A stretch of DNA of 64,000 nt, from the NCBI RefSeq assembly GCF_001690655.1, contig NZ_LZHQ01000024.1, forward strand, positions 61,329-125,328, read 5' to 3'. Positions 22,709 through 32,080 of the stretch are shown in pieces; the stretch's first letter is position 1; every line of letters begins with the position of its first letter. The notes beneath the pieces were generated by a model. That model did no database searches. It was not told the origin of the DNA and was given only the letters and a program-made list of their open reading frames with translations. The stretch is from Gilliamella sp. Occ3-1 (GTDB lineage Bacteria > Pseudomonadota > Gammaproteobacteria > Enterobacterales > Orbaceae). Position numbers and translations under genes: made by a program.

Positions 22709-23292
22709 TGAACAAAATATATAAAAAGCTACTTACAGTCATATTTATGCCATTACTTGCTATATTAGTCGGTTGTTCAGCTAACAACCCAAGTAAAAGC
22801 TATTTTCAACTAACTAGTAATTTACAGAGTCCAGTATCGCAAAAAATAAAAACTACCAAATATTTTATTTGGATTGAGTCGGTAGATGTGGTGAGTTTTT
22901 TAAATAAACCAGGTATTGTATTACAAACTGATAATATCAAATATGAAACAGCAATGCATCATTTATGGGCTTCAACACTATCTCAGCAATTGCAAGAACG
23001 ATTGACGCAAGATTTAACGGTCATGTTACCAAATTATTTAGTCTCTAGCAGATCAATTACAACGCCAACATTGACGGTTAAGTTATTTATTGATGGGTTT
23101 CATGGAAGCTATACTGGTGATGCGGTGATTAAAGGACGATGGGTTGTTACTGATAGTAAAAATAATATTGAAAGCAAACCATTTGAACGCCATGTTCCTT
23201 TAGCAAGTAATGGATATGATGCTTTAGTTAACGCGCTATCTAAAGGTTGGCAGGATGAAGAACTAGACTTTGCAAACTCAATAAAACTTTAA
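22705..23292 (+). CDS. pqiC: Intermembrane transport lipoprotein PqiC (YmbA)
   Basis: A 195-residue outer-membrane lipoprotein with a lipobox LVGC at about residues 21-24 and an ABC-type auxiliary (DUF330-like) domain. The segment SYFQLTSN and the later WASTLSQQLQERL are typical. It is expected to cap the PqiB tube at the outer membrane. Its ATG overlaps the pqiB stop by 4 bases (ATGA); a second ATG follows directly. It is the last gene of the pqi operon. Confidence 0.88.
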   Translation: MMNKIYKKLLTVIFMPLLAILVGCSANNPSKSYFQLTSNLQSPVSQKIKTTKYFIWIESVDVVSFLNKPGIVLQTDNIKYETAMHHLWASTLSQQLQERLTQDLTVMLPNYLVSSRSITTPTLTVKLFIDGFHGSYTGDAVIKGRWVVTDSKNNIESKPFERHVPLASNGYDALVNALSKGWQDEELDFANSIKL

Positions 23293-23301
23293 TGTCATAA
23301 T

Positions 23302-23331
23302 AATATTCCGCCATAATGTTGGCGGAATATT
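23302..23331. terminator. Bidirectional terminator between pqiC and pabB
   Basis: AATATTCCGCC (23302-23312) pairs perfectly with GGCGGAATATT (23321-23331) around an 8-base loop, between two convergent genes. A+T-rich flanks serve as weak U-tracts in both directions. Confidence 0.8.
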
Positions 23332-23336
23332 TGAAT

Positions 23337-25109
23337 TTAAACAGTAATTGATCTTAATGATCGTTTGAACTGACTAAAAACCTTGTCATCAATTTCTACC
23401 CATTTACGAACACTATTGATAAATGCGATTTTATCGGCTTTTAAAAGGTCATCTTTTAAAATCGTTTTTTCTAACAATTGATTGTGATCTAAATAAAATT
23501 GCCTCATGGTGCCAGCTAGTAACCCCGATTCTTTTTTAGGGGTAATCCATTGATCATTAATCAGCAATGCGAGGTTACCGTTAACAAATTCAGTTATTTC
23601 ATTGTGTTGGTTAAAATTAATATATTCCTTTCCTGTAATTAAATTAGGAAAATGCTCCCGATTAGACGTTTTATGATACAAATATACATTTTGGTTATGA
23701 ACACACTGCTTTGCAAATGCGATTTCATTGATCTCCATTGGCGAGTTAATTATATTCTCGCTAATGGTATATAGCCCATTTTTTTGCAGTAAAATTCTGA
23801 CTTTATAGATATTCCCAATATTTTTATTAGTTGCATTTGCTAACTTAATAAGTTGCAACTTAATTGCATTGATATCATAGTTAAAATCAAAATAATCAGC
23901 TGATTGAGAAAGTCTCCTTAAATGTTCTTCCAATAAGAAAAATTGTCCTTTTTCAAGCAATAATGATTCAATGACATATTTGGGAGAAGAGGTGGTGCGA
24001 GTTAAAATTGCTGTTTTAGCTAAAATCTCATTATATTCCTCTTGTGAGGTTGAATCCCAAGTGATCCCTCCGCCAACACCATAATGCATTTGTTGATTGT
24101 GTATGGTTAAAGTCCGAATTGGGATATTGAATATAGCTTTGTTCATATATGGTTCAATATAACCAATTGTCCCGCAGTAAACTCCACGTGGTGAGTTTTC
24201 AATATCTGCAATAATTTGCATTGTACTGGTTTTAGGCGCTCCAGTTATTGATCCACAAGGGAATAGTGCTTGAAAAATATGATATAAATTAACATGTTCT
24301 TTCAATTCACCTTGAATCATAGAAGTCAATTGCCAAACGGTTGGATATTTTTCGGCTGAAAATAATTTAGGAACTGTAACTGATCCTGCCTTTGCAACCC
24401 GACTTAAATCATTACGTAATAAATCAACAATCATCATATTTTCAGCTTGGTTTTTTTCAGAGAATAATAATTCTAATTGTTGTTTATCTTGGTGATTATT
24501 TAAACCGCGCGCAGTTGTTCCTTTCATTGGTTTTGTTGTAATAATTTTATTTTCTAACTTAAAAAATAATTCTGGCGAAATTGATAAAATACAATAATCG
24601 TCAAACTCAATATAAGCGCAATAATCGGCTTGATTGTTCTTTTGTAGAAAGTGGTAATAATTAATAGCACTTTCATTAAATGAAGTAGTAAATTGAATTG
24701 TATAGTTGGTTTGATAAGTATTGCCTGATTCAATTTGAGATCGAATAAAGTTAATTTTTTGATTATATTCCTCAATTGATGTATCGCTTATCAAATCAAA
24801 AGTTGGTGGAGTGTAATCACTTATTTCTACATGTTTTTGCTCAATGATAGAAAATTTATCAAAAATACCAAATATCAATAGCGGCAAATCATAATTCTGT
24901 TTTGTTTTATTTTCACTATTGAACCCCATTGCGCTTTCATAAGCGAGATATCCAACCGCATAATAGCCTTGTTGTGTGAATTTTTCGATTGAATCAAATT
25001 GTTGTTTGATTGTTGAATAATCATCAGACTTTAAAATGGCGATAGGGTTGCAAAAATATTTATGTTGATCTTCAAAGTCGATATGAATTTTCATTCTAGT
25101 ATTACTCAT
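23337..25109 (-). CDS. pabB: Fused aminodeoxychorismate synthase component I / 4-amino-4-deoxychorismate lyase (PabB-PabC)
   Basis: About 590 residues in two domains. The N-terminal chorismate-binding domain (about 1-370) has PMKGTTARG with the PabB lysine, AENMMIVDLLRNDL and FPCGSITGAPK. The C-terminal domain (about 380-590) is a class IV PLP lyase fold with LEEHLRRL, YHKTSNR (probable PLP lysine), EFVNGNLALL and GLLAGTMRQF. Together with PabA it would convert chorismate to p-aminobenzoate for folate. In E. coli pabB and pabC are separate. The start is uncertain: ATG 25109 overlaps the pabA stop, while ATG 25094 has a GAG at good spacing. Confidence 0.88.
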   Translation of the reverse strand: MSNTRMKIHIDFEDQHKYFCNPIAILKSDDYSTIKQQFDSIEKFTQQGYYAVGYLAYESAMGFNSENKTKQNYDLPLLIFGIFDKFSIIEQKHVEISDYTPPTFDLISDTSIEEYNQKINFIRSQIESGNTYQTNYTIQFTTSFNESAINYYHFLQKNNQADYCAYIEFDDYCILSISPELFFKLENKIITTKPMKGTTARGLNNHQDKQQLELLFSEKNQAENMMIVDLLRNDLSRVAKAGSVTVPKLFSAEKYPTVWQLTSMIQGELKEHVNLYHIFQALFPCGSITGAPKTSTMQIIADIENSPRGVYCGTIGYIEPYMNKAIFNIPIRTLTIHNQQMHYGVGGGITWDSTSQEEYNEILAKTAILTRTTSSPKYVIESLLLEKGQFFLLEEHLRRLSQSADYFDFNYDINAIKLQLIKLANATNKNIGNIYKVRILLQKNGLYTISENIINSPMEINEIAFAKQCVHNQNVYLYHKTSNREHFPNLITGKEYINFNQHNEITEFVNGNLALLINDQWITPKKESGLLAGTMRQFYLDHNQLLEKTILKDDLLKADKIAFINSVRKWVEIDDKVFSQFKRSLRSITV

Positions 25110-25683
25110 GGACAAAATTATCAATCATTTGTAAACCAAATTCGGTTTTAATTGCTTCAGGGTGAAATTGGACTGACTCGATGGGTAACTTTTTGTGACG
25201 TAATCCCATAATCAATCCTTGATTGTTTCTTGCTGTTACGATTAATTGAGAGTCTTTTGGTAAAAGCTTATCACAAGCAATTAATGAATGATAACGAACC
25301 ACAGAAAGTGGGTTTTTGATCCCTTTAAACACGGCTTGACCATCGTGCGTTATTTCATCGACTTTTCCATGCATAGGTGTTGGTGCTTTGATGATCTTAT
25401 AACCATAATATTGAGCAATCGCTTGGTGCCCTAAACAAACTCCCAATATTGGGCAAATATGACTAAATTCGGCAATAGTTGCAAGTGATATTCCAGCATC
25501 GGTAGGGGATCCCGGACCAGGTGAAATGATAATCTTAGAAAAGCTAAGCTCTTTTATTTGTTCAATTGTCATTTCGTCATTTTTAATCACTTTAATTTCT
25601 GCGCCAACTTGACACAAATAATTGTGAATATTGAAAGTAAAAGAATCATAATTATCTATTAATAATATCAAAATAGAGTCCAT
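25102..25683 (-). CDS. pabA: Aminodeoxychorismate synthase glutamine amidotransferase (PabA)
   Basis: A 193-residue class I glutamine amidotransferase. It has DNYDSFTFN at the N-terminus, the oxyanion region SPGPGSP, the nucleophile cysteine in GVCLGHQ (about residue 82), and the His-Glu pair in FHPEA. It supplies ammonia to PabB. By sequence alone TrpG is similar, but the overlap with the pabB-pabC fusion marks it as the folate enzyme. Both genes form a two-gene operon that converges on pqiABC. Confidence 0.9.
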   Translation of the reverse strand: MDSILILLIDNYDSFTFNIHNYLCQVGAEIKVIKNDEMTIEQIKELSFSKIIISPGPGSPTDAGISLATIAEFSHICPILGVCLGHQAIAQYYGYKIIKAPTPMHGKVDEITHDGQAVFKGIKNPLSVVRYHSLIACDKLLPKDSQLIVTARNNQGLIMGLRHKKLPIESVQFHPEAIKTEFGLQMIDNFVHE

Positions 25684-25871
25684 TAATTACATAGCGTATT
25701 GTTTTTAAACCATTGGCATTTATAACAGCCAAATTCCAGTCATACCCAGAGTCATTATACCGTTAATACAGTTAAAAACAGATATGATTGCCAGTTTGCT
25801 ATCTTTTTATTTCCTTTTTTATACTGAAACATAGTATTACCTGAAACTTTTTAACAAAAATTCTCTTTCTC

Positions 25872-25887
25872 TGTGATAAATCTCACA
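25872..25887. promoter_or_regulatory. CRP binding site upstream of rspA
   Basis: TGTGA-TAAATC-TCACA is a perfect CRP palindrome, 79 bases before the rspA ATG. A second element, TACTTGTATGGTAGTA at 25902-25917 (outer TACT/AGTA inverted), lies between it and the gene and could be the operator of the GntR-type RspR encoded at the cluster's end. The CRP site suggests catabolite-controlled activation; the RspR operator is a guess. Confidence 0.75.
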
Positions 25888-25965
25888 AAGACATGCAACT
25901 CTACTTGTATGGTAGTATTTATGTCGTTATTTTTATCATGCTTAAATTTACAAAAGAGGTTTTAA

Positions 25966-27180
25966 ATGAAAATTTTAAAAGCAGAAGTATTTGTATGTAG
26001 TCCGGGGCGGAATTTTGTTACATTAAAAATAACTACCGATGAAGGTGTTTATGGTGTTGGAGATGCAACACTTAATGGTCGAGAATTAGCTGTAGCATCC
26101 TATCTTAAAGATCATCTTTGCCCGCAACTTATAGGGCGAGATCCTCATCAAATTGAAGATATCTTTCAATATTTCTATAAAGGTGCGTATTGGCGCCGTG
26201 GCCCAGTTACCATGTCAGCCATTTCGTCCATAGATATGGCACTTTGGGATATCAAAGGAAAATTGGCTAATATGCCACTTTACCAGCTACTAGGTGGTGC
26301 ATCACGAACAGGGGTCATGGTGTATTGTCATACGACTGGTTCAAGTATTGATGAAGCATTAGATGATTACGCTAAACATAAGGAAATGGGGTTTAAAGCA
26401 ATTCGCGTACAATGTGGTATCCCTAGCATGAAGACAACCTATGGTCAAAGTAAAGGGAAAAACCTTGCTTATGAACCTGCAACAAGAGGGAATTATCCTG
26501 AAGAACAATATTGGGCAACCGAGAAGTATCTTGATTTTATGCCTAAATTGTTTGATGCAGTACGAAGTAAATTTGGTTTTAATGAGCATTTACTGCATGA
26601 CATGCATCATCGCCTAACACCTATCGAAGCCGCTCGTTTTGGGAAAAGCATAGAAGATTATCGTCTATTTTGGATGGAAGATCCAACACCTGCTGAAAAT
26701 CAAGAATGTTTCCGTTTAATTCGTCAACATACTGTCACACCAATTGCAGTCGGTGAAGTGTTCAATAGCATTTGGGATTGCAAACAACTGATTCAAGAGC
26801 AATTAATTGATTATATACGAACCACAATTACTCATGCAGGTGGTATTACCCATATGCGCCGTATTGCTGATTTTTCTGCTCTTTATCAAGTGAGAACAGG
26901 ATCTCACGGACCATCTGATTTATCTCCAATTTGCCATGCTGCAGCACTACATTTCGATATGTGGGTACCTAATTTTGGTGTGCAAGAATTTATGGGGTAT
27001 TCACAGCAAATGCTAGAAGTCTTTTCACCAAATTGGACCTTTACAGATGGTTACATGCACCCAAGTGACAAACCAGGACTAGGTATCGATTTTGACGAAA
27101 AACTTGCTGAAAAATATCCCTACAACCCAGCTTATTTACCTGTTGCTCGTTTAGAAGATGGTACGTTGTGGAATTGGTAA
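25966..27180 (+). CDS. rspA: RspA, D-mannonate dehydratase family (enolase superfamily)
   Basis: A 404-residue enolase-superfamily enzyme, almost colinear with E. coli RspA (same length, same ends: MKI-KAEVFV and [11 protein letters not shown]). Metal-ligand segments are LLHDMHHRL (about 208), FWMEDPTP (about 236) and AVGEVFNS (about 262). SHGPSDLSP is also conserved. RspA-type ManD proteins dehydrate D-mannonate to 2-keto-3-deoxygluconate, often slowly. The older name, starvation-sensing protein, comes from a homoserine-lactone proposal. It leads a five-gene rightward cluster with RspB, transporter, reductase and regulator. Confidence 0.93.
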   Translation: MKILKAEVFVCSPGRNFVTLKITTDEGVYGVGDATLNGRELAVASYLKDHLCPQLIGRDPHQIEDIFQYFYKGAYWRRGPVTMSAISSIDMALWDIKGKLANMPLYQLLGGASRTGVMVYCHTTGSSIDEALDDYAKHKEMGFKAIRVQCGIPSMKTTYGQSKGKNLAYEPATRGNYPEEQYWATEKYLDFMPKLFDAVRSKFGFNEHLLHDMHHRLTPIEAARFGKSIEDYRLFWMEDPTPAENQECFRLIRQHTVTPIAVGEVFNSIWDCKQLIQEQLIDYIRTTITHAGGITHMRRIADFSALYQVRTGSHGPSDLSPICHAAALHFDMWVPNFGVQEFMGYSQQMLEVFSPNWTFTDGYMHPSDKPGLGIDFDEKLAEKYPYNPAYLPVARLEDGTLWNW

Positions 27181-27195
27181 ATTATAGGAGGTTAT

Positions 27196-28212
27196 ATGAA
27201 AAGTATTGTAATCAAAAAAACTAATGAATTGGTAATTGAGGAACGAAAAGTTCCTCAGCCTGCAAAGGGGGAAGTAAGAGTAAAAGTAAAATTAGCAGGT
27301 ATTTGTGGTTCAGATAGCCATATATACCGTGGGCATAACCCATTTGTTAAATATCCAAGGGTTATTGGTCATGAATTTTTTGGTGTGATTGATGAAGTTG
27401 GTGAAGGGGTTGATAGATCTAGAATTGGAGAAAGAGTATCCGTCGATCCCGTTATTAGTTGTGGGCAGTGCTATTCTTGTTTAGTAGGCCGTCCTAATGT
27501 TTGTACATCTCTAATTGTATTAGGTGTTCATCGAGATGGTGGATTTAGTCAGTACGCAGTAGTTCCAAGTAAAAATGCTTATGTTATCCCAGATGAAATT
27601 AGTGATAAATTTGCAGTGATGATTGAGCCATTTACTATCGCAGCGAATGCAACCAGCCATTTAAAACCAACTGAAAATGATATTGCACTAATTTACGGCG
27701 CAGGCCCAATGGGACAAACTTCAGTACAAGCGTTAAAAGGAGTTTATAACGTTAAAGAGGTCATTGTTGTTGATCGAATTGAAGAACGTTTAGATATGGC
27801 AAAAATTAGTGGTGCTGACAGAGTAATAAACAACACTTCTTTATTTTTAAAAGATGAGCTAGATAAGCTTAGTATTAAACCGACAGTTATTATAGATGCA
27901 GCCTGTCATCCCTCCATTTTGCAAGAAGCAATTAGTATTGCATCACCAGCAGCAAGAATCTTGATTATGGGATTCTCAGGTGATGCCTGTCAGATAACTC
28001 AGCAATGTATTACAAGTAAAGAATTATCTATTTTTTCATCTCGATTAAATGCTAATAAATTTCCAGTTGTAATTGATTGGCTTAAGAAAAAATTAATTGA
28101 CCCACAAAAGTTAATTACACATCAATTCGATTATATGCAAGTCATTCAAGCGATAGAAACTTTTGAAAAAGATCAAAAACTGTGTTGCAAGGTGTTACTC
28201 ACTATTAGTTAG
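27196..28212 (+). CDS. rspB: RspB, zinc-type alcohol/polyol dehydrogenase
   Basis: A 338-residue medium-chain dehydrogenase. Catalytic zinc residues lie in GICGSDSH and GHEFFG (about 36-62), structural zinc cysteines in CGQCYSCLVGRPNVC (about 93-107), and the nucleotide-binding glycines in YGAGPMGQTS (about 170). It is colinear with E. coli RspB. Relatives oxidise hexonates such as L-gulonate to D-fructuronate, which would feed the next two enzymes of this cluster. The substrate is inferred. An AGGAGG site lies just upstream, 15 bases after rspA. Confidence 0.9.
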   Translation: MKSIVIKKTNELVIEERKVPQPAKGEVRVKVKLAGICGSDSHIYRGHNPFVKYPRVIGHEFFGVIDEVGEGVDRSRIGERVSVDPVISCGQCYSCLVGRPNVCTSLIVLGVHRDGGFSQYAVVPSKNAYVIPDEISDKFAVMIEPFTIAANATSHLKPTENDIALIYGAGPMGQTSVQALKGVYNVKEVIVVDRIEERLDMAKISGADRVINNTSLFLKDELDKLSIKPTVIIDAACHPSILQEAISIASPAARILIMGFSGDACQITQQCITSKELSIFSSRLNANKFPVVIDWLKKKLIDPQKLITHQFDYMQVIQAIETFEKDQKLCCKVLLTIS

Positions 28213-28275
28213 AAATTTTTAAATACATTTTTATTGATGATCTTTTTATATATAAAATTATAAGGCGAGTAAAAT

Positions 28276-29607
28276 ATGAATAACATAGGAAAGATTAAAT
28301 GTGAAAGAAATGCTTCAGATTTAGTTAAAGCCGCTGTTTCTGGATGGCTTGGAACAGCATTAGAATTTATGGATTTTCAGTTATATTCTTTAGGTGCAGC
28401 ACTAGTATTTCGTGAAATATTTTTTCCTGAACAATCGGCAATTATGGCATTAATTTTAGCTATGGGAACCTATGGGGCAGGATACATTGCCCGAATTGTT
28501 GGTGCTTTTATCTTTGGACGAATGGGCGATGCAATTGGTAGAAAGAAAGTATTATTTATTACAATTACTATGATGGGTATTTGTACAACACTAATTGGTG
28601 TACTACCAACTTATGCTCAAGTAGGTATTTTAGCTCCTTTAATGTTGGTTCTCTTACGTATAGTACAAGGATTGGGCGCTGGTGCTGAAATTTCAGGGGC
28701 AGGCACTATGCTTGCAGAATATGCTCCTATAGGAAAAAGAGGAACCATTTCTTCATTAGTTGCAATGGGTACTAATTGCGGTACATTGAGTGCTACTGCA
28801 ATTTGGGCAATTACGTTTTTTTTGTTAGATAAACAACAGTTAATTGCATGGGGATGGAGAGTACCTTTTCTTGTAAGTGCGATCGTTATGATCTTTGCCA
28901 TATGGCTTAGAATGAACTTAAAAGAAAGCCCTGTATTTGATGGTGTTAATGATGTAAATATCCAACCAATCAAACACATTTCATTAGTTGAAATGATAAA
29001 AAGTAAATCATTTTGGCTAGCAACTGGTTTACGTTTCGGACAGGCAGGAAATTCAGGATTAATTCAAACTTTTTTAGCAGGTTATTTAGTGCAGGCTTTA
29101 TTATTCGAAAAAGGTACACCCACAGATGCTTTAATGATTAGTTCTATTGTAGGATTTATCACTATTCCTTTTTTAGGATGGTTATCGGATAAAATTGGGC
29201 GACGAATTCCATATATTATTTTGACTGTTTCTTCAATTATTCTTGCTTATCCAATGCTATCTATTGTTGTTGATAAAAGTCATTCCGTTAGCACTATAAT
29301 GTTATGTTTGATTATTATTCATAATATTGCCGTACTAGGGCTATTTGCACTAGAAAATATTACAATGGCTGAAATGTTTGGTGCTCGTAATCGCTTTACT
29401 CAAATGGCAATATCTAAAGAAGCTGGAGGTCTTATTGCAGTCGGGTTTGGTCCTTTATTAGCCGGAATTTTCTGTAATATTGTCAACGATTGGTGGCCAA
29501 TTGTTGTTATGATCATTGTTTATTCTTGTATTGGTTTGATATCAGCGATTTTTATGCCGGAAGTTAAAGACCGTGATTTATCTGATTTAAATGATGCCGC
29601 ATTATAA
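28276..29607 (+). CDS. ydfJ: MFS metabolite:H+ symporter, YdfJ-like
   Basis: A 443-residue, 12-helix major facilitator of the metabolite:H+ symporter type (ProP/ShiA/YdfJ). It shows the family loop motif GRMGDAIGRKKVLF (about residue 78) and its repeat GWLSDKIGRRIPYI (about 300). The E. coli homologue lies in the same rspAB-ydfJI neighbourhood. Its place between rspB and the reductase suggests uptake of the sugar acid the cluster degrades. Substrate not established. Confidence 0.85.
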   Translation: MNNIGKIKCERNASDLVKAAVSGWLGTALEFMDFQLYSLGAALVFREIFFPEQSAIMALILAMGTYGAGYIARIVGAFIFGRMGDAIGRKKVLFITITMMGICTTLIGVLPTYAQVGILAPLMLVLLRIVQGLGAGAEISGAGTMLAEYAPIGKRGTISSLVAMGTNCGTLSATAIWAITFFLLDKQQLIAWGWRVPFLVSAIVMIFAIWLRMNLKESPVFDGVNDVNIQPIKHISLVEMIKSKSFWLATGLRFGQAGNSGLIQTFLAGYLVQALLFEKGTPTDALMISSIVGFITIPFLGWLSDKIGRRIPYIILTVSSIILAYPMLSIVVDKSHSVSTIMLCLIIIHNIAVLGLFALENITMAEMFGARNRFTQMAISKEAGGLIAVGFGPLLAGIFCNIVNDWWPIVVMIIVYSCIGLISAIFMPEVKDRDLSDLNDAAL

Positions 29608-29630
29608 TTTAAAATTTTGAAGGAAAAATA

Positions 29631-31112
29631 ATGAAACTATCAACTAAAACTTTATCACAACTACCTAAAGAGGTAGTTGTACCAAACTATGATAGAAATA
29701 AGCTTAAAACTAAAATTGTCCATCTTGGTCTTGGTGCCTTTCATCGTGCTCATCAGGCAGTTTTTACTGATATCTTAGCGGCTAAATATGGTAGTGATTG
29801 GGGATATTGTGAAGTCAATTTAATCGGCGGTGAAAAGCAAATTGAGGATTTAAAACAGCAAGATTGCTTATTTAGTGTTTGTGAAATGGCTTATGACAAT
29901 TGGTCAACTCAAGTTGTTGGTGTTGCTAAAGAAGCATTACATGCCGATATAGATGGTATTGTCAAAATACTAGAAGTTATGACACGCCCTGAAATTGCTA
30001 TTGTGTCAATCACTGTTACCGAAAAAGGTTATTGCTATTTACCTGCAACGGCATCAATTGATACCAATAATACACTAATTAAACACGATATTGAAAATCC
30101 AACTAAGCCAAAAACTGTCCCTGGTGTGATTGTTGAAGCATTATATTTACGTAAAGAAAAAGGTTTAAAACCGTTTACAGTTATGTCTTGTGATAATATG
30201 CCAGAAAATGGTCATGTAACGCGGAATGTCGTTTTGGCGTTAGCGAAACTGCGCGATCCAAATTTGGCTAATTGGATAGAACAAAATGTAACATTTCCTT
30301 CAACAATGGTTGATCGAATAGTACCAGCAGTGACACCAGAAACGATGGAAAAAATTCAAAAACAACTGGGAGGAATCGAAGATCCTGCAGGTATTGCTGG
30401 CGAACCCTTTAAGCAATGGGTTATTGAAGATAACTTTGTTGCTGGCCGGCCTGATTGGCAAAAAGCTGGCGCTGAACTTGTTAGTGATGTCTTGCCTTAT
30501 GAAGAGATGAAGCTACGTATGTTAAATGGTAGTCACTCATTTTTAGCTTATTTAGGCTATTTAGCTGGATATTTACATATAGATGAATGTATGCAAGATC
30601 CTTTTTATGTTAAAGCTGCAAGGTATTTGATGATAAATGAACAAGCAAGTACACTACGAGTGAAAGGCGTTGATTTACAGGCTTATGCTGATTCGTTGTT
30701 TGATCGTTATCGTAATACAGGTTTAAAACATCGTACTTGGCAAATAGCCATGGATGGCACCTTAAAATTATCTCAACGTATGCTTGATTCAGTCCGTTTT
30801 CATTTAGCAAATAACACACCATTTGATTGTTTAGCTTTAGGTATTGCAGCTTGGATGCGGTATGTAAGTGGGACTGATGATGCGGGTAGGAAGATTGAGG
30901 TAAGTGACCCAATTGCCGATAAGCTGAAAGAACTAGTAGCAAATAGTCAAGATAATCAAGAACGAGTAAAATCGTTATTGTTATTATCACATGTATTTGG
31001 TGATGATCTACCTAACAATCAATATTTTGTTGAGCAGGTGACTAAAGCTTATTTGTCTTTGCGGGATATTGGTGCTAAACAGTCAGTAAAACAGTTAGAA
31101 AAAATTTCTTAA
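29631..31112 (+). CDS. ydfI: YdfI-like D-mannonate/fructuronate oxidoreductase
   Basis: A 493-residue protein of the mannitol dehydrogenase / fructuronate reductase (UxuB) family. HLGLGAFHRAHQA near the N-terminus is the NAD-binding segment; KLRMLNGSHSFLAYLGYL (about 293) carries the catalytic Lys, Asn and His region of the family. VMSCDNMPENG is also conserved. It would interconvert D-fructuronate and D-mannonate. It is the fourth gene of the rsp cluster. A weak hairpin (31149-31181) follows. Confidence 0.9.
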   Translation: MKLSTKTLSQLPKEVVVPNYDRNKLKTKIVHLGLGAFHRAHQAVFTDILAAKYGSDWGYCEVNLIGGEKQIEDLKQQDCLFSVCEMAYDNWSTQVVGVAKEALHADIDGIVKILEVMTRPEIAIVSITVTEKGYCYLPATASIDTNNTLIKHDIENPTKPKTVPGVIVEALYLRKEKGLKPFTVMSCDNMPENGHVTRNVVLALAKLRDPNLANWIEQNVTFPSTMVDRIVPAVTPETMEKIQKQLGGIEDPAGIAGEPFKQWVIEDNFVAGRPDWQKAGAELVSDVLPYEEMKLRMLNGSHSFLAYLGYLAGYLHIDECMQDPFYVKAARYLMINEQASTLRVKGVDLQAYADSLFDRYRNTGLKHRTWQIAMDGTLKLSQRMLDSVRFHLANNTPFDCLALGIAAWMRYVSGTDDAGRKIEVSDPIADKLKELVANSQDNQERVKSLLLLSHVFGDDLPNNQYFVEQVTKAYLSLRDIGAKQSVKQLEKIS

Positions 31113-31148
31113 AGCATTATTAACAAAACTAACATAATTAATAAAAGC

Positions 31149-31181
31149 AAAGTGTAATTATCCACAAGGGCGTTACACTTT
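31149..31181 (+). terminator. Possible terminator/attenuator after ydfI
   Basis: AAAGTGTAA (31149-31157) pairs with TTACACTTT (31173-31181) around a 15-base loop, followed by TTCACCTTT. The stem is A+T-rich and the loop large, so termination would be partial and rspR may be read through from the operon. Confidence 0.4.
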
Positions 31182-31306
31182 TCACCTTTACTTCTATTTA
31201 GCTCAAATAAGCTTTTTATATTGATAGTCATTTATCAAAAAAACTTTTCTTATATTTAAAAATCCCCTACTATTCTTCATAATTTAATTTTTATCTAAGA
31301 TGATAT

Positions 31307-31990
31307 ATGTTTAAATCTGCCGACTTAAATATTTCAGAACCCGTTAATCAACAAATTTACCGTAAATTAAGAAAAGCGATTATTACTTGTCAAGTATTGC
31401 CTGGTGTTTTACTTTCAGAAAAAGAGATTTCTAGCCAATTTAATGTCTCAAGGCAACCAGTCAGAGAAGCTTTTATTAAGTTAGCCGAAGCGGGGCTTGT
31501 CCAAATTTTGCCGCAAAGAGGAACATTTGTCACAAAAATATCGATTAAAAAAGTTATTGATGGGCAATTTATTCGAGATGCAGTTGAATGTGCAATTATT
31601 AGACAAACCGCATTAAAAATTAATAATTCAGATATTTTATTACTGCAAAAAAATATTGATGAACAAAAAGAGGCCAATAAACATAAAAATATTCAATATT
31701 TTCTAGAAAAAGATGATGAATTCCACCAAATTTTAATGAACGTAATAGACTGCCAAATGGCATGGGAAACGGTTGAAAATATTAAAGCTATGATGGATCG
31801 CGTAAGATTTCTTTCATTAGAAGAAATTTCGCCTCCCGAAGATCTTGTTAAACAGCATGAAAAAATTCTGATAGCTTTAAAAAATCATGATCCAGATCTT
31901 GCAGCAATAGCTCAACATGAACATTTATCGGCTATTTTGGAGACTATAAAAATAGTATCAAAACAGAAGAATGAATGGTTTGTTGATTAA
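31307..31990 (+). CDS. rspR: GntR/FCD-family regulator RspR (YdfH)
   Basis: A 227-residue regulator. The N-terminal winged helix has VNQQIYRKLRKAI and QFNVSRQPVREAFIKLAEAGLV (recognition helix, about 45-60). The FCD effector domain follows, with metal-site residues in EKDDEFHQIL (about 138) and QHEHL near the end. E. coli RspR represses rspAB. Placement right after ydfI makes autoregulation of the whole cluster likely. Its effector, presumably a sugar acid, is unknown. Confidence 0.88.
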   Translation: MFKSADLNISEPVNQQIYRKLRKAIITCQVLPGVLLSEKEISSQFNVSRQPVREAFIKLAEAGLVQILPQRGTFVTKISIKKVIDGQFIRDAVECAIIRQTALKINNSDILLLQKNIDEQKEANKHKNIQYFLEKDDEFHQILMNVIDCQMAWETVENIKAMMDRVRFLSLEEISPPEDLVKQHEKILIALKNHDPDLAAIAQHEHLSAILETIKIVSKQKNEWFVD

Positions 31991-32080
31991 TCTTTGATTA
32001 AAGATCTGAATTATTATTTTGAATATTTTCTGTAATTATGCCATTTGTTTTTTTGTTGTAGTTTACTCTGGTGCAGGCAA

